From the NCBI GenBank assembly GCA_035633255.1, contig DASQFD010000082.1:1-49033 (forward strand): DNA of 49,033 nt, read 5' to 3'. Positions within the stretch are counted from its first letter, which is position 1. Every line of letters begins with the position of its first letter. Under the pieces are notes generated by a model, which saw nothing but the letters and a program-made list of their open reading frames with translations, did not search any database and was not told where the DNA came from. Shown here in pieces: positions 1 to 7,534 of the stretch. The translations under genes and the position numbers were made by a program. This stretch comes from DASQFD01 sp035633255. GTDB taxonomy: Bacteria > Actinomycetota > Actinomycetes > Actinomycetales > Dermatophilaceae.

Positions 1-62
1 CAGACCGCGCGACGGCACACGATGACTCTACGCGCAGGTGGCAGTGAAATGGATAACCCACC

Positions 63-142
63 TTGCCTATTGGCAGCAAAGGTGCGGCAGAGCGGCCACC
101 CGGCCCGGAACGAACTTGCCTATTGGCAGCAAAGGTGCGGCA
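63..142 (+). repeat. Paired palindromic element, copies 1 and 2
   Basis: Two direct copies of TTGCCTATTGGCAGCAA followed by AGGTGCGG lie at 63-89 and 116-142, 53 bp apart. The core is an interrupted palindrome (TGCC-TATT-GGCA). The pair sits in the 5' leader of the acyl-CoA dehydrogenase gene, just before its ATG at 160. The same element recurs at 12189-12253 and 42546-42616. The stretch 1-62 shows nothing else recognisable. Confidence 0.85.
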
Positions 143-159
143 CGTGGCACGCTCAAGGC

Positions 160-1341
160 ATGGCCCCGACCGTCACCGCGCAGCACCCGTTCGACCTGTT
201 CGGCATCCACGACCTCGTCAGCGAGGAGGACCGCCTCATCCAGGGGTCGGTCCGCTCGCTGCTAGACGACGTCGTGCGACCGCACCTGCTGCAGTGGTTC
301 GAGACGGGCAGCATCCCGGCCCGTGACCTGGCCAAGGAGCTCGGCGCCCTCGGCCTGCTGGGCATGCACCTGCAGGGGTACGGCTGCGCGGGGACCAGCG
401 CCACGGCATACGGGCTGGCCTGCCTCGAGCTGGAGGCCGCGGACTCGGGCATCCGGTCCCTGGTGTCCGTGCAGGGCTCGCTGGCGATGTTCGCCATCCA
501 CCACCTCGGCAGCGAGGAGCAGCGGCAGGAGTGGCTGCCGCGCATGGCGACCGGTGAGGTGATCGGCTGCTTCGGGCTCACCGAGACCGACTTCGGCTCC
601 AACCCGGCCGGCATGCGCACCACCGCCCGGCGCGACGGCGGGGACTGGGTGCTCGACGGCACGAAGATGTGGATCACCAACGGCTCGATCGCCGACGTCG
701 CGATCGTGTGGGCCCGCACCGACGAGGGCATCCGCGGCTTCGTGGTGCCGACCGACGCACCGGGCTTCTCGGCTCCGGAGATCCACCACAAGCTGTCGCT
801 GCGCGCGTCGGTCACCTCCGAGCTGGTCCTCGACGGGGTGCGGCTGCCCGCGTCCGCGGAGCTCCCTGGCGCGAGGGGGCTGCGGGGCCCGCTGTCCTGC
901 TTGGACGAGGCGCGCTTCGGCATCGTCTTCGGCTCGCTGGGGGCCGCGCGCGACTGCCTGGAGACCGCGATCGCGTATGCCGCGGAGCGCGAGATCTTCG
1001 ACAAGCCGCTGTCGGCCTACCAGCTCACCCAGGCCAAGCTCGCCGACATGACCCTCGAGCTGGGCAAGGGCATGCTCCTGGCGCTGCACCTCGCCCGGCT
1101 CAAGGACGCCGGGACGCTGCGGGCGGAGCAGGTCAGCCTGGGCAAGCTCAACAACGTCCGGGAGGCGCTGGCCATCGCCCGCGAGTGCCGCACCATCCTG
1201 GGCGCGAACGGAGTCACCCTCGACTACCCGGTCCTGCGGCACGCCAACAACCTCGAGTCGGTGCTCACCTACGAGGGCACCTCCGAGGTGCACCAGCTCG
1301 TCATCGGCCAGGCGCTCACGGGTCAGCCGGCCTTCCGCTGA
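160..1341 (+). CDS. gcdH: Glutaryl-CoA dehydrogenase (acyl-CoA dehydrogenase family)
   Basis: FAD enzyme that oxidises and decarboxylates glutaryl-CoA to crotonyl-CoA in lysine/tryptophan catabolism. The 393-residue product has the full ACAD fold. It carries the flavin-region motif CFGLTETDFGSNPAGM, the segment ARFGIVFGSLGAARDCLE, and the C-terminal TYEGTSEVHQLVIGQALTG. In this family the Glu of TYEGT is the catalytic base, and these segments resemble human GCDH more than short-chain dehydrogenases. The frame is open further upstream (from 22), but that extension would translate the repeat pair at 63-142. The ATG at 160 gives the family-length N-terminus (MAPTVTAQHPFDLFGI). Only a weak purine-rich stretch (CAAGG) precedes it. 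The gene stands alone; its usual CoA-transferase partner is not in view. Confidence 0.9.
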   Translation: MAPTVTAQHPFDLFGIHDLVSEEDRLIQGSVRSLLDDVVRPHLLQWFETGSIPARDLAKELGALGLLGMHLQGYGCAGTSATAYGLACLELEAADSGIRSLVSVQGSLAMFAIHHLGSEEQRQEWLPRMATGEVIGCFGLTETDFGSNPAGMRTTARRDGGDWVLDGTKMWITNGSIADVAIVWARTDEGIRGFVVPTDAPGFSAPEIHHKLSLRASVTSELVLDGVRLPASAELPGARGLRGPLSCLDEARFGIVFGSLGAARDCLETAIAYAAEREIFDKPLSAYQLTQAKLADMTLELGKGMLLALHLARLKDAGTLRAEQVSLGKLNNVREALAIARECRTILGANGVTLDYPVLRHANNLESVLTYEGTSEVHQLVIGQALTGQPAFR

Positions 1342-1392
1342 CGCCGGGCAGGCGCACGAGCCGGCGTCGGGCACGAGGCCGACCCCGATGAT

Positions 1393-1452
1393 GCTCGACC
1401 CGGGGGTGCTCGACCCGGGGGTGCTCGACCCCGGGGTGCTCGACCCGGTGCG
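1393..1452 (+). repeat. 15-bp minisatellite (about 4 units)
   Basis: The unit GCTCGACCCGGGGGT is repeated at 1393, 1408, 1423 (one substitution) and 1438 (decaying). It lies in the gap between gcdH and the decayed 4-TM gene. Confidence 0.9.
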
Positions 1453-1474
1453 CTCCGGCGGCGAGGATGGGGCG

Positions 1475-1930
1475 GTGAGCACCCCCCCTCGAGGCACCGG
1501 ACCGCCGACCGCGCGCCGCGGCTCCCGCTGGCCCACCAGACGCTGCGGTTCGCGCTCAGCGTGGCGCTCGTCGTCGCCTCCCTCGGCCTCGCCTTCGGAG
1601 GAGCCCTCGTGGTCGTCGACGTCTCGACGCAGACCCCGACGGCCAACGGCAACCTCGGCTTCGTCGGCGCCTTCCTGGGCGTGCTCTTCCTCCTCGTCCT
1701 GCTGGTCGACGTCGCCCTCCTCATGCCCTGCATCCGGCAGCCGCGCCGGGGGGCGGTCACCACGGCCGTGGTCGCCTCCGTCACCCTGGCCGGCTGGGTG
1801 GTCGGTGCGGTGGTGGCCGGTCGAGGGACACCGTGGCGCTGGCCGTCGTGAGCGTGGGCTACCAGGTGCTGGGCGTGCTGGCGGCCCGCACACCGGTCCA
1901 ACCGTCCCCGACGGCCGGCCGGCGGGCGGC
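1475..1930 (+). pseudogene. Four-helix membrane protein gene, apparently frameshifted twice
   Basis: No single frame is intact. A plausible GTG start at 1475 opens MSTPPRGTGPPTARRGSRWP. The reading must then shift near 1530 to continue as LRFALSVALVVASLGLAFGG. That frame holds three hydrophobic helices up to about 1815, then stops at 1851. A second shift near 1820-1835 would add a fourth helix (VALAVVSVGYQVLGVLAA) before the sequence runs into the convergent kinase gene. Helices that continue across frames at both joints suggest one ancestral 4-TM protein broken by two indels. I recognise no family. An alternative is a short 3-TM protein from 1561 to 1851. Confidence 0.45.
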
Positions 1931-3188
1931 TAGCGGAGGTCGTGGCGCGGCATCGAGAGCGCGAGCCGGGCGCCCGGGCGCCCGGGCGCCCGTCCACGCG
2001 CCCCCCTGCCGTGACCGAGCCACCGTGCGCGCCCGCGATGTCCGCGACCAGCGCGAGCCCCAGGCCGTAGTGCCGCCGTCCACCGGAGCCGGGCTCGGCG
2101 GACCGGTCCGACCGGAACCGCTCGAAGAGCCGTGGCAGCGCCTCCTCCGGTATGCCGTGCCCGTCGTCCTCGACGGCGACCGTTACCTCGCGCCCGGTCA
2201 CCGTGACGGACACCGACACCGTGGTCCGCGCGTGGTCCACCGCGTTGTCGACCAGGGCCGTGACGGCCCGTCTCAGTGCGGCCGGTGACCCGGCCACCCG
2301 GACACCGTCGCTCGGCGCGACCACGTCCAGGGTGCGGCCCGCCTGCGCCGCGTGGGGGCGCGCGGCCGCCACCGAGTCGGTGACCACCGCGACCAGGTCC
2401 ACCTCCTCCCCGAGCCCCGGGCCGCCGGCGGAGGAGGCGAGGAGCAGGTCGTCGAGGACGGCGGCGAGTGCGGCGGCGTCGGCGACCACGGCCTCGGCCT
2501 CGGTCACCACGTCCGGGTCGGCGGCGCGGCGACGGAGGCGGCGGGCGAGCAGCTGGGCCCGGGTGCTGAGCAGGGTCAGCGGGGTCCGCAGCTCGTGGCC
2601 GGCGTCGGCGACGAAGCGGCGCTGGAGCTCCACCGTGCGGGTGAGCGGTCGCACGGCCCGGCGGGCGAGGAACGCCGAACCCAGCACGGCGGCACCGACG
2701 CCGACGGCCGCCGCCACCGCCACGGCGGTGAGGAAGCGCTCGCGGTCGTCCTCGGAGCGGCCCCGGTCCAGCGCGGCCTGAACCACCCGGCCGTCGACCC
2801 GGGCGGTGCGCACCACGAACGAGGCGCCCTCGCCGTCGGCGTCGACGGTGCGCTGGCGGGGGCGGCCGTCCCGCACGACGGCCTCCAGGTCAGCGCGGAC
2901 CGGGAGGGTGGACGGCATACCGGCGCTGGACCGCTCGCCCTCCGGGCCGGCGACGACCACGTGGACCCCCGCGGGCACCGCCCGCGGGTCGGCCGCCGCG
3001 ACCGCGTCGGCGAGCGTGGTGTCGGTCGCGCGGGACGTCTGGTGGAGGTAGACGGCGACGAGGACGGTGCCCACGGCGAGCAGGCAGGCGAGGACCACGC
3101 TGCCCGCCTGCAGCCCGAGCCGCCGGGCGACGGCCACGTCGTCGGGCTCGGAGCGGCTCGGGACCGGAGCGGGCCGGCCGCGGGTCAC
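1930..3188 (-). CDS. Two-component sensor histidine kinase, frameshifted near its 3' end
   Basis: Membrane sensor kinase partner of the adjacent response regulator. It has an N-terminal helix (VVLACLLAVGTVLVAVYL), an extracytoplasmic region of about 110 residues and a second helix (FLTAVAVAAAVGVGAAVLG). These are followed by a HAMP-like linker, the H-box FVADAGHELRTPL (phospho-His near residue 200), the N-box ALVDNAVDHA, the G1 box VEDDGHGIPEE and the G2 box HYGLGLALV. The GTG start at 3188 overlaps the regulator's TGA (GTGA). As written, the frame runs past the normal end to a stop at 1323. Removing one 8-bp unit of the triplicated CCGGGCGC at 1966-1992 restores the ending ARLALSMPRHDLR and a TAG at 1930-1932. 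That ancestral end is the coordinate given here. Confidence 0.85.
1966..1992. repeat. 8-bp tandem repeat (3 units) inside the kinase gene
   Basis: CCGGGCGC occurs three times in succession, followed by CCG. Because 8 is not a multiple of 3, gain or loss of a unit shifts the frame of the kinase C-terminus. Two units would give the family-typical ending; three units do not. Confidence 0.85.
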
Positions 3189-3850
3189 CCGGCACCCAGC
3201 CGGTAGCCGAGGCCACGCACGGTCTCGACCACCTCGCGACCGAGCTTGCGCCGGAGGTAGTGGACGTAGGTGTCCACGACCCCCTCGTCCTCGGCGTCCT
3301 CGAAGACCATCGCGAGGAGGTCGCGGCGGGCGAAGACCCTGCGTGGGTTGCGGGCGAGCGTCTCGAGGAGGACGCACTCGCGCTCGGAGAGGGCGATGAC
3401 CGAGCCGTCGGGGCGCCGGACGTCGCGCGTCGCCGGCTCGAGCGCCCCGACGGGCAGGCCGAGCACGGGCGCGACGTCCGCGTGCCGGCGCAGCAGCGCC
3501 CGCAGCCGCGCCAGCAGCTCCTCGACGTCGAACGGCTTGCCGAGGTAGTCGTCCGCGCCGGCGTCGAGCCCCGCGACCTTGTCCCTGGAGCCGTCGAGCG
3601 CGGAGAGCACGAGGGCGGGAGCGAGGCGGCCTTGGGAGCGGAGGCGGGCGAGGAGGTCCAGCCCCTCGACGGCGGGCAGGCCCCGGTCCAGGACGAGGGC
3701 CTCGTAGTCCCGGGTCAGGCCGAGGTGGAGCCCGCGCTGGCCGTCGCGGGCGACGTCGACGGCATACCCCTCCTCGGCGAGGAGCCCGGCAAGGAGGTCG
3801 GCGAGCTGGGGGTCGTCCTCGACCACGAGCAGCCGGGCGGGGCCCTGCAT
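3185..3850 (-). CDS. OmpR/PhoB-family response regulator
   Basis: DNA-binding regulator of 221 residues. The receiver domain (about 1-115) has acidic residues at LLVVEDD, the phospho-acceptor Asp in EALVLDRGLP and the conserved Lys in LGKPFDVEEL. The C-terminal winged helix has SERECVLLETLARNPRRVF and ends VVDTYVHYLRRKLG...VRGLGYRLG. The ATG at 3850 was chosen because MQGPARLLVVEDD starts directly at the receiver strand; an upstream in-frame ATG at 3889 would overlap the preceding gene. The gene is 16 bp downstream of the DUF2231 gene and overlaps the kinase by 4 bp, so the three form one leftward operon. Confidence 0.93.
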   Translation of the reverse strand: MQGPARLLVVEDDPQLADLLAGLLAEEGYAVDVARDGQRGLHLGLTRDYEALVLDRGLPAVEGLDLLARLRSQGRLAPALVLSALDGSRDKVAGLDAGADDYLGKPFDVEELLARLRALLRRHADVAPVLGLPVGALEPATRDVRRPDGSVIALSERECVLLETLARNPRRVFARRDLLAMVFEDAEDEGVVDTYVHYLRRKLGREVVETVRGLGYRLGAG

Positions 3851-3866
3851 GCCCTCAGGATAGGAG

Positions 3867-4373
3867 TCAGTCGCCGTCACCACCGCCACCGGTGGGCGTC
3901 GCGGTGGCGACGTCGGACCACGCGGCCTCGGCGCCGCTGTGGCCGATGCGCACGACCTGCACCGAGGTGCCGAGGGCGGCGACGACGCACAGTGCGGCCG
4001 CGGCCGCCGGGAGCCAGGTCGGGGTGCCCGGTCGGACCTCCGTGCGTCGGCCCCGCCGCCACAGCCAGGTGGTCACCGCGGACGCGACGAGGAGGCCCAG
4101 CACCCAGGGCACGAGCTGGTCGCCGAGGCGGGCGTGCGCCTCGACCAGGGCCGTCGCGGGGACGCGACCATCGAGGGACTCCCCGGACTGCGTGGACAGG
4201 GGGGTCACAGCGGCGGCCGCGGCCGCGAGGGCGAGCGGCCCCCAGCCGGCCCACTCGCGGAAGCGCGGCCACACGGCGGCGAGGAGGACCGCCGCGGCGG
4301 CGGTCGGCACGACCACCACGGTGGCGTGGACGACGAGCGGGTGCAGGGGAAGTCCGAAGACGGTGTCGAACAC
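3867..4373 (-). CDS. DUF2231-type four-helix membrane protein
   Basis: Predicted integral membrane protein of 168 residues. It starts VFDTVFGLPLHPLVVHATV, the LPLHPLLVHF-like opening of DUF2231 proteins. Four hydrophobic helices follow, and IGHSGAEAAW lies near the C-terminus, a segment typical of the family. The function of the family is not established; some members accompany haem or respiratory proteins. The GTG at 4373 is preceded by AGAGGA at good spacing, which fixes the start. It is the first gene of the operon with the two-component system downstream, so it may be a sensed or accessory membrane component. That role is an inference. Confidence 0.8.
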   Translation of the reverse strand: MFDTVFGLPLHPLVVHATVVVVPTAAAAVLLAAVWPRFREWAGWGPLALAAAAAAVTPLSTQSGESLDGRVPATALVEAHARLGDQLVPWVLGLLVASAVTTWLWRRGRRTEVRPGTPTWLPAAAAALCVVAALGTSVQVVRIGHSGAEAAWSDVATATPTGGGGDGD

Positions 4374-4470
4374 GGGGGTCCTCTGGTGTTGGGGGCCGAA
4401 GGGGGGACGGCTCCATGCTCGGCGGCGATTCTTGGCGGCTTCTTGGAGCGGCGGCCATCTGCGCCCCGGC

Positions 4471-4559
4471 GCCGCGGTGTGCCGCGGCGCCGCGGTGCGC
4501 ACCGGTGCCGCGGTGCGCACCGGTGCCGCGGTGCGCGCCGGTGCCGCGGTGCGCCCCGG
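4471..4559. repeat. 18-bp minisatellite between divergent genes
   Basis: The unit GCCGCGGTGCGCACCGGT and variants are repeated about four times. The array fills much of the 229-bp gap (4374-4602) between the leftward DUF2231 gene and the rightward TPR gene, where promoters for both would be expected. Confidence 0.85.
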
Positions 4560-4602
4560 CCGGTTTCGGGAAGGGTGCGGGCCGTCAGGGCGTTCACGCG
4601 TC

Positions 4603-4995
4603 GTGACGTCCCAGCCGCTGCACCCGACCCCGCAGACCTCGGCGATGGCCGACCGCTACGCCCACGCGGTGCGGGTCTTCGAGATGGGCGCCTACCGCGA
4701 GGCCGCGCTGGAGCTCGCCGCGCTCGTCGACGCGAGCGCGCTGGAGCCGCCCCTGCACCGGACCACCGAGCTGCGGCTCTACCTCGCCCGGTCCTACTAC
4801 CACTCCGCCCAGCTCCGACGGGCCGAGGAGACGGTGCGCGCGCTGCTGGTGGACGAGCCCCACGAGCACTACGCCCTGCTCCTGCTCGGCCGCACGCTGC
4901 AGCGCGGTGGGCGCCACGAGGAGGCGCGCCCGCACCTGGCCATGGCGAAGCTGCTGGGCGGCTACGACATCGAGGGTCCCGAGCTCACCGGCTGA
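4603..4995 (+). CDS. Small TPR-like protein
   Basis: Soluble 130-residue protein of paired amphipathic helices with TPR spacing: YAHAVRVFEMGAYREAALEL, then LYLARSYYHSAQLRRAEETV, then YALLLLGRTLQRGGRHEEAR. These make about three TPR units and suggest a protein-protein adaptor. The GTG at 4603 is used; an ATG at 4645 (MADRYAHAV) is an equally possible start and neither has a clear Shine-Dalgarno. It is convergent with the dehydrogenase gene, 80 bp away. No specific partner can be named. Confidence 0.75.
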   Translation: MTSQPLHPTPQTSAMADRYAHAVRVFEMGAYREAALELAALVDASALEPPLHRTTELRLYLARSYYHSAQLRRAEETVRALLVDEPHEHYALLLLGRTLQRGGRHEEARPHLAMAKLLGGYDIEGPELTG

Positions 4996-5075
4996 CCCGG
5001 CGTGCGGCGGACCGACGCCCGGCGTGCGCGCCCCGGCGGGCGCCCCGCGGGCGGCGACCCGGCTGGCGCCCGGCG

Positions 5076-6155
5076 TCAGAGGCTCAGCAGGTCCACGAGG
5101 TCGTAGTCGGCCAGCCCGAGCGAGGCGAGCGTCCGCGGCGCCTCGGCGCGGAAGTCGACCGCCCGCACCACCGAGGCGATCTGGATGACCGCGTCGATCG
5201 TCGGCGTCGGCACCCCGACCCGGCGGCCGAGGTCGGACAGGAAGACCAGGCCGTAGCCGACGTCCTCGTTGAGGTAGCGGTGGTCGAGCAGACCCTGCGC
5301 GCCGATCCCCTTGAACCCCGGCGCCTTGGAGTACCCGGTGGAGTAGTTCTCCTGGGTCATGTACCCCTGCCGGTGGCCCAGCACCGGCTCGCTGAGGACG
5401 TCGACGCCCAGGTTGTGCCCGAGCGCGAGCCGCTCGTGGTCGACCCCCTCGATGAGCCGCCCGACACCCGGTGTCACCCCCTCCTCGTAGAAGAGGAAGC
5501 CGCCGTCGGTCCGCTCGAGGAGCCCCGCGTTGAGCAGCGTCACGGCGGGGTGGATGACCGGGTTGCCGTTCTGGAGGGTGGTCTGCCAGACGCTCGTCGC
5601 CGCCGTGGTGCCCGGGTAGACCTGGCACAGGAGCTCGGCGAGCTCCGGCCCGGACGAGCGCGGCAGCCCGGCGACGAAGTGGCCGTCGTGCAGCTTGTGG
5701 AAGACGGTGAGCTCGGACGGCCCGGTCAGCCGCACGGCATACGGCAGGGTGCTGGTCTCTCCCACCACCCAGTCCGGGCTGCGCAGGTCCACCCCCAGCG
5801 CCTTCTTGACCACGACCGAGCCCACGCACGACGTGGGCATGACCACGATCCGCTGCTGCGGGTCGAGGTGCGGGGCGACCGCCTCGGCGATCGCGTCGGT
5901 GGCGTAGGCCGGCCCGACGATGAGGACGAGCTCGGCCCCCGCGAGGGCCCGGTCGGGGTCGGTGCCGACGTAGTGCAGCTGCACCTCGCCCTCGAGGACC
6001 CCCATGGCGGTGAGCCGCCCGTCGGCGTCCATGACGCCGTGCAGGTGGTGCGCGTGGTTCGGCAGGTTCCACAGCCGGACCTCGTGACCGTGCTGCGCCC
6101 AGTCGAAGGCCGCGGCGCAGCCCCCGTTGCCCGACCCCAGAATGGCGACCTTCAT
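5076..6155 (-). CDS. NAD/NADP octopine/nopaline (opine) dehydrogenase family protein
   Basis: 359-residue two-domain dehydrogenase. The N-terminal Rossmann fold starts MKVAILGSGNGGCAAAFDWA (GxGxxG with a basic segment in EVRLWNLPNH). The C-terminal helical domain contains NGNPVIHPAVTLLNAG, the family's conserved NxxxHP region with the catalytic-type His. Opine dehydrogenases reductively join an amino acid to a keto acid or act in reverse; the substrate cannot be read from sequence. The ATG at 6155 is preceded by AAAGAGGG, a strong ribosome site. The 171-bp leader (6156-6326) holds a 21-bp direct repeat. It runs in the same direction as the upstream sigma/alkyltransferase pair. Confidence 0.85.
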   Translation of the reverse strand: MKVAILGSGNGGCAAAFDWAQHGHEVRLWNLPNHAHHLHGVMDADGRLTAMGVLEGEVQLHYVGTDPDRALAGAELVLIVGPAYATDAIAEAVAPHLDPQQRIVVMPTSCVGSVVVKKALGVDLRSPDWVVGETSTLPYAVRLTGPSELTVFHKLHDGHFVAGLPRSSGPELAELLCQVYPGTTAATSVWQTTLQNGNPVIHPAVTLLNAGLLERTDGGFLFYEEGVTPGVGRLIEGVDHERLALGHNLGVDVLSEPVLGHRQGYMTQENYSTGYSKAPGFKGIGAQGLLDHRYLNEDVGYGLVFLSDLGRRVGVPTPTIDAVIQIASVVRAVDFRAEAPRTLASLGLADYDLVDLLSL

Positions 6156-6269
6156 CGGACCCTCTTTCCTGCCGCGACGGTGCGGCTCGTGATCTCCATC
6201 CAACACCCGCGGCTCCGTCGGCGTCGGCCCGGGCCGCGTCGGGGTCCGCGGCGAGCCGGTCGGCCGCGT

Positions 6270-6311
6270 CGGCATCCACCCCGGACCCGTCGGCATCCAC
6301 CCCGGACCCGT
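6270..6311. repeat. Perfect 21-bp direct repeat (2 units)
   Basis: The 21-bp block at 6270-6290 (starting CGGCATCCACCCCGG) is repeated exactly at 6291-6311. It lies between the dehydrogenase gene and the alkyltransferase gene. Confidence 0.9.
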
Positions 6312-6326
6312 CGGCAGCGAGCCCCG

Positions 6327-6923
6327 TCAGCCGCCCGGCCGGTGCCCCGCCTCCAGCGCGAGGAGGTGCTCCTTGGCGGCCGCCCCACCGGCATACCCTC
6401 CGACCCCCCCGGCGGCCGGCAGCACGCGGTGGCACGGCAGCACGATGCACAGCGGGTTGCGCGCCAGCGCGCTGCCGACCGCGCGGGCGGCCCGCGGGTG
6501 GTCCAGGTCGGCGGCCAGCGCGGCGTACGTCGTCCGCCGGCCGTAACCGACGCGGGCCACGAGCCCGGCCAGCACCTCGCGCTGGAAGGCGCCGGCCAGG
6601 CGCAGGTCCGTGGGCACCTCGAAGCGGGTCCGCCGGCCCGCGAGGTATGCCGTGAGCTCCCGTCGCGCCGCGTCCAGCGGGCGCGCCGCGCGCAGGACGC
6701 GCGGGCTCACCGCGTCGGCGAGGCGCACGAGCCAGGCGTCCTCGGCGGCCGCGTCGGGGGCGTAGGCGAGCGTGACCAGGGCCCCGTCCGTCGCCGCCAG
6801 GAGGAGCCGGCCCACGGCGGTCTCCTCGGTGGTGTAGGCGACGTCGCCATCGGGGAGGAGTGGTGGGCGCAGCGGCGGGTCGAAGGAGGCGAGCGCGGCG
6901 GCGGGGTCGTGTGCGGTGGTCAT
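6327..6923 (-). CDS. ogt: Methylated-DNA--protein-cysteine S-methyltransferase
   Basis: Suicide repair enzyme that removes O6-alkyl groups from guanine onto its own cysteine. 198 residues with the C-terminal DNA-binding domain and active site IVLPCHRVLP (PCHR). Helix-turn-helix residues lie in YGRRTTYAALAADLDHPRAARAVGSALARNP. The ATG at 6923 overlaps the TGA of the sigma factor (ATGA), indicating translational coupling. The coupling suggests the sigma factor controls, or is co-expressed with, alkylation repair. Neighbours give no Ada-type activator. Confidence 0.93.
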   Translation of the reverse strand: MTTAHDPAAALASFDPPLRPPLLPDGDVAYTTEETAVGRLLLAATDGALVTLAYAPDAAAEDAWLVRLADAVSPRVLRAARPLDAARRELTAYLAGRRTRFEVPTDLRLAGAFQREVLAGLVARVGYGRRTTYAALAADLDHPRAARAVGSALARNPLCIVLPCHRVLPAAGGVGGYAGGAAAKEHLLALEAGHRPGG

Positions 6924-7426
6924 GGGGCGTCCTTGCGGTCGGGCTGGTCGGTGCGGTCGGGCTGGTCGGTGCGCAGCGCGGCGAGGGCGTCGCTGACCAG
7001 CCGGCGGCTCATCGTCGAGGTGGTGCCCAGGGCGGCCGCGACGGCCCGGTGGTCGAGGTCGGCGACGTAGCGGAGCACGACGGCCTCGCGCTGTCGCTCG
7101 GGGAGGGCGGCGACCCGGGCCCACAGGGCGTCGTCCGGCGGGACCGGCCCCGGGACGGTCGGCGCCCCGGCGAGCCCGGCCGGGTCCTCGTGCGGCACGG
7201 TCCGGCGCGCCGCCCGGTGGGAGTCCATGGCGCAGCGGTGGGTGATGGTCAGCAGCCACCCGCGCAGGTTGGTGCCGTGGCGGAGCGCCGGGTAGGCCGC
7301 CAGCGCCTGGGTCCACGCCTGCTGCGCGACGTCGTCACCACGGTCCGGGCCCGCCAGCGCGTGGGCGAGCCGCGCGACGTCGCGCCAGTGCGCGTCGAGC
7401 AGGTGCTGGAACGGTGGCAGGCTCAC
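6920..7426 (-). CDS. ECF-type RNA polymerase sigma factor
   Basis: 168-residue sigma-70 family protein with region 2 (WRDVARLAHALAG...GDDVAQQAWTQAL...NLRGWLLTITHR) and region 4 (ALPERQREAVVLRYVADLDHRAVAAALG). The GTG at 7426 gives the usual N-terminus (VSLPPFQHLLDAHW). The frame is open to an ATG at 7528, but that would run across the promoter region of the divergent gene. No anti-sigma gene follows; the next gene is the alkyltransferase, joined by an ATGA overlap. The C-terminus carries a short Asp/Gln-rich direct repeat (TDQPDR twice). Confidence 0.87.
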   Translation of the reverse strand: MSLPPFQHLLDAHWRDVARLAHALAGPDRGDDVAQQAWTQALAAYPALRHGTNLRGWLLTITHRCAMDSHRAARRTVPHEDPAGLAGAPTVPGPVPPDDALWARVAALPERQREAVVLRYVADLDHRAVAAALGTTSTMSRRLVSDALAALRTDQPDRTDQPDRKDAP

Positions 7427-7534
7427 GATGGTGGAACGGTATGCCGCCCGCTCCTGTGAGTGTTCACGTCGCGTTCGAGGCGGAGTCACGTCACGGTTGG
7501 TACCTGCGCGCGTCGCCTCTGCCACCATGGGTGC

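Noticed and set aside
63..142. tRNA or small RNA gene formed by the TTGCC...GGCAGCAA hairpins
   Set aside because: Hairpins are too short, have no cloverleaf, and recur inside coding sequences.
22..159. N-terminal extension of the acyl-CoA dehydrogenase frame
   Set aside because: It translates the palindromic repeat pair and has no family similarity; the ATG at 160 starts the recognisable protein.
1323..3377. A single very large kinase fused to about 200 extra C-terminal residues
   Set aside because: The extra part is the antisense of neighbouring genes and appears only because of the 8-bp repeat slip; the family ending is found in the shifted frame.
3939..7070. A 1000-codon open frame opposite the dehydrogenase and alkyltransferase genes
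   Set aside because: Composition is Arg/Gly/Pro-rich with no domains. It is an antisense by-product of high GC, as are many other long frames in this window.
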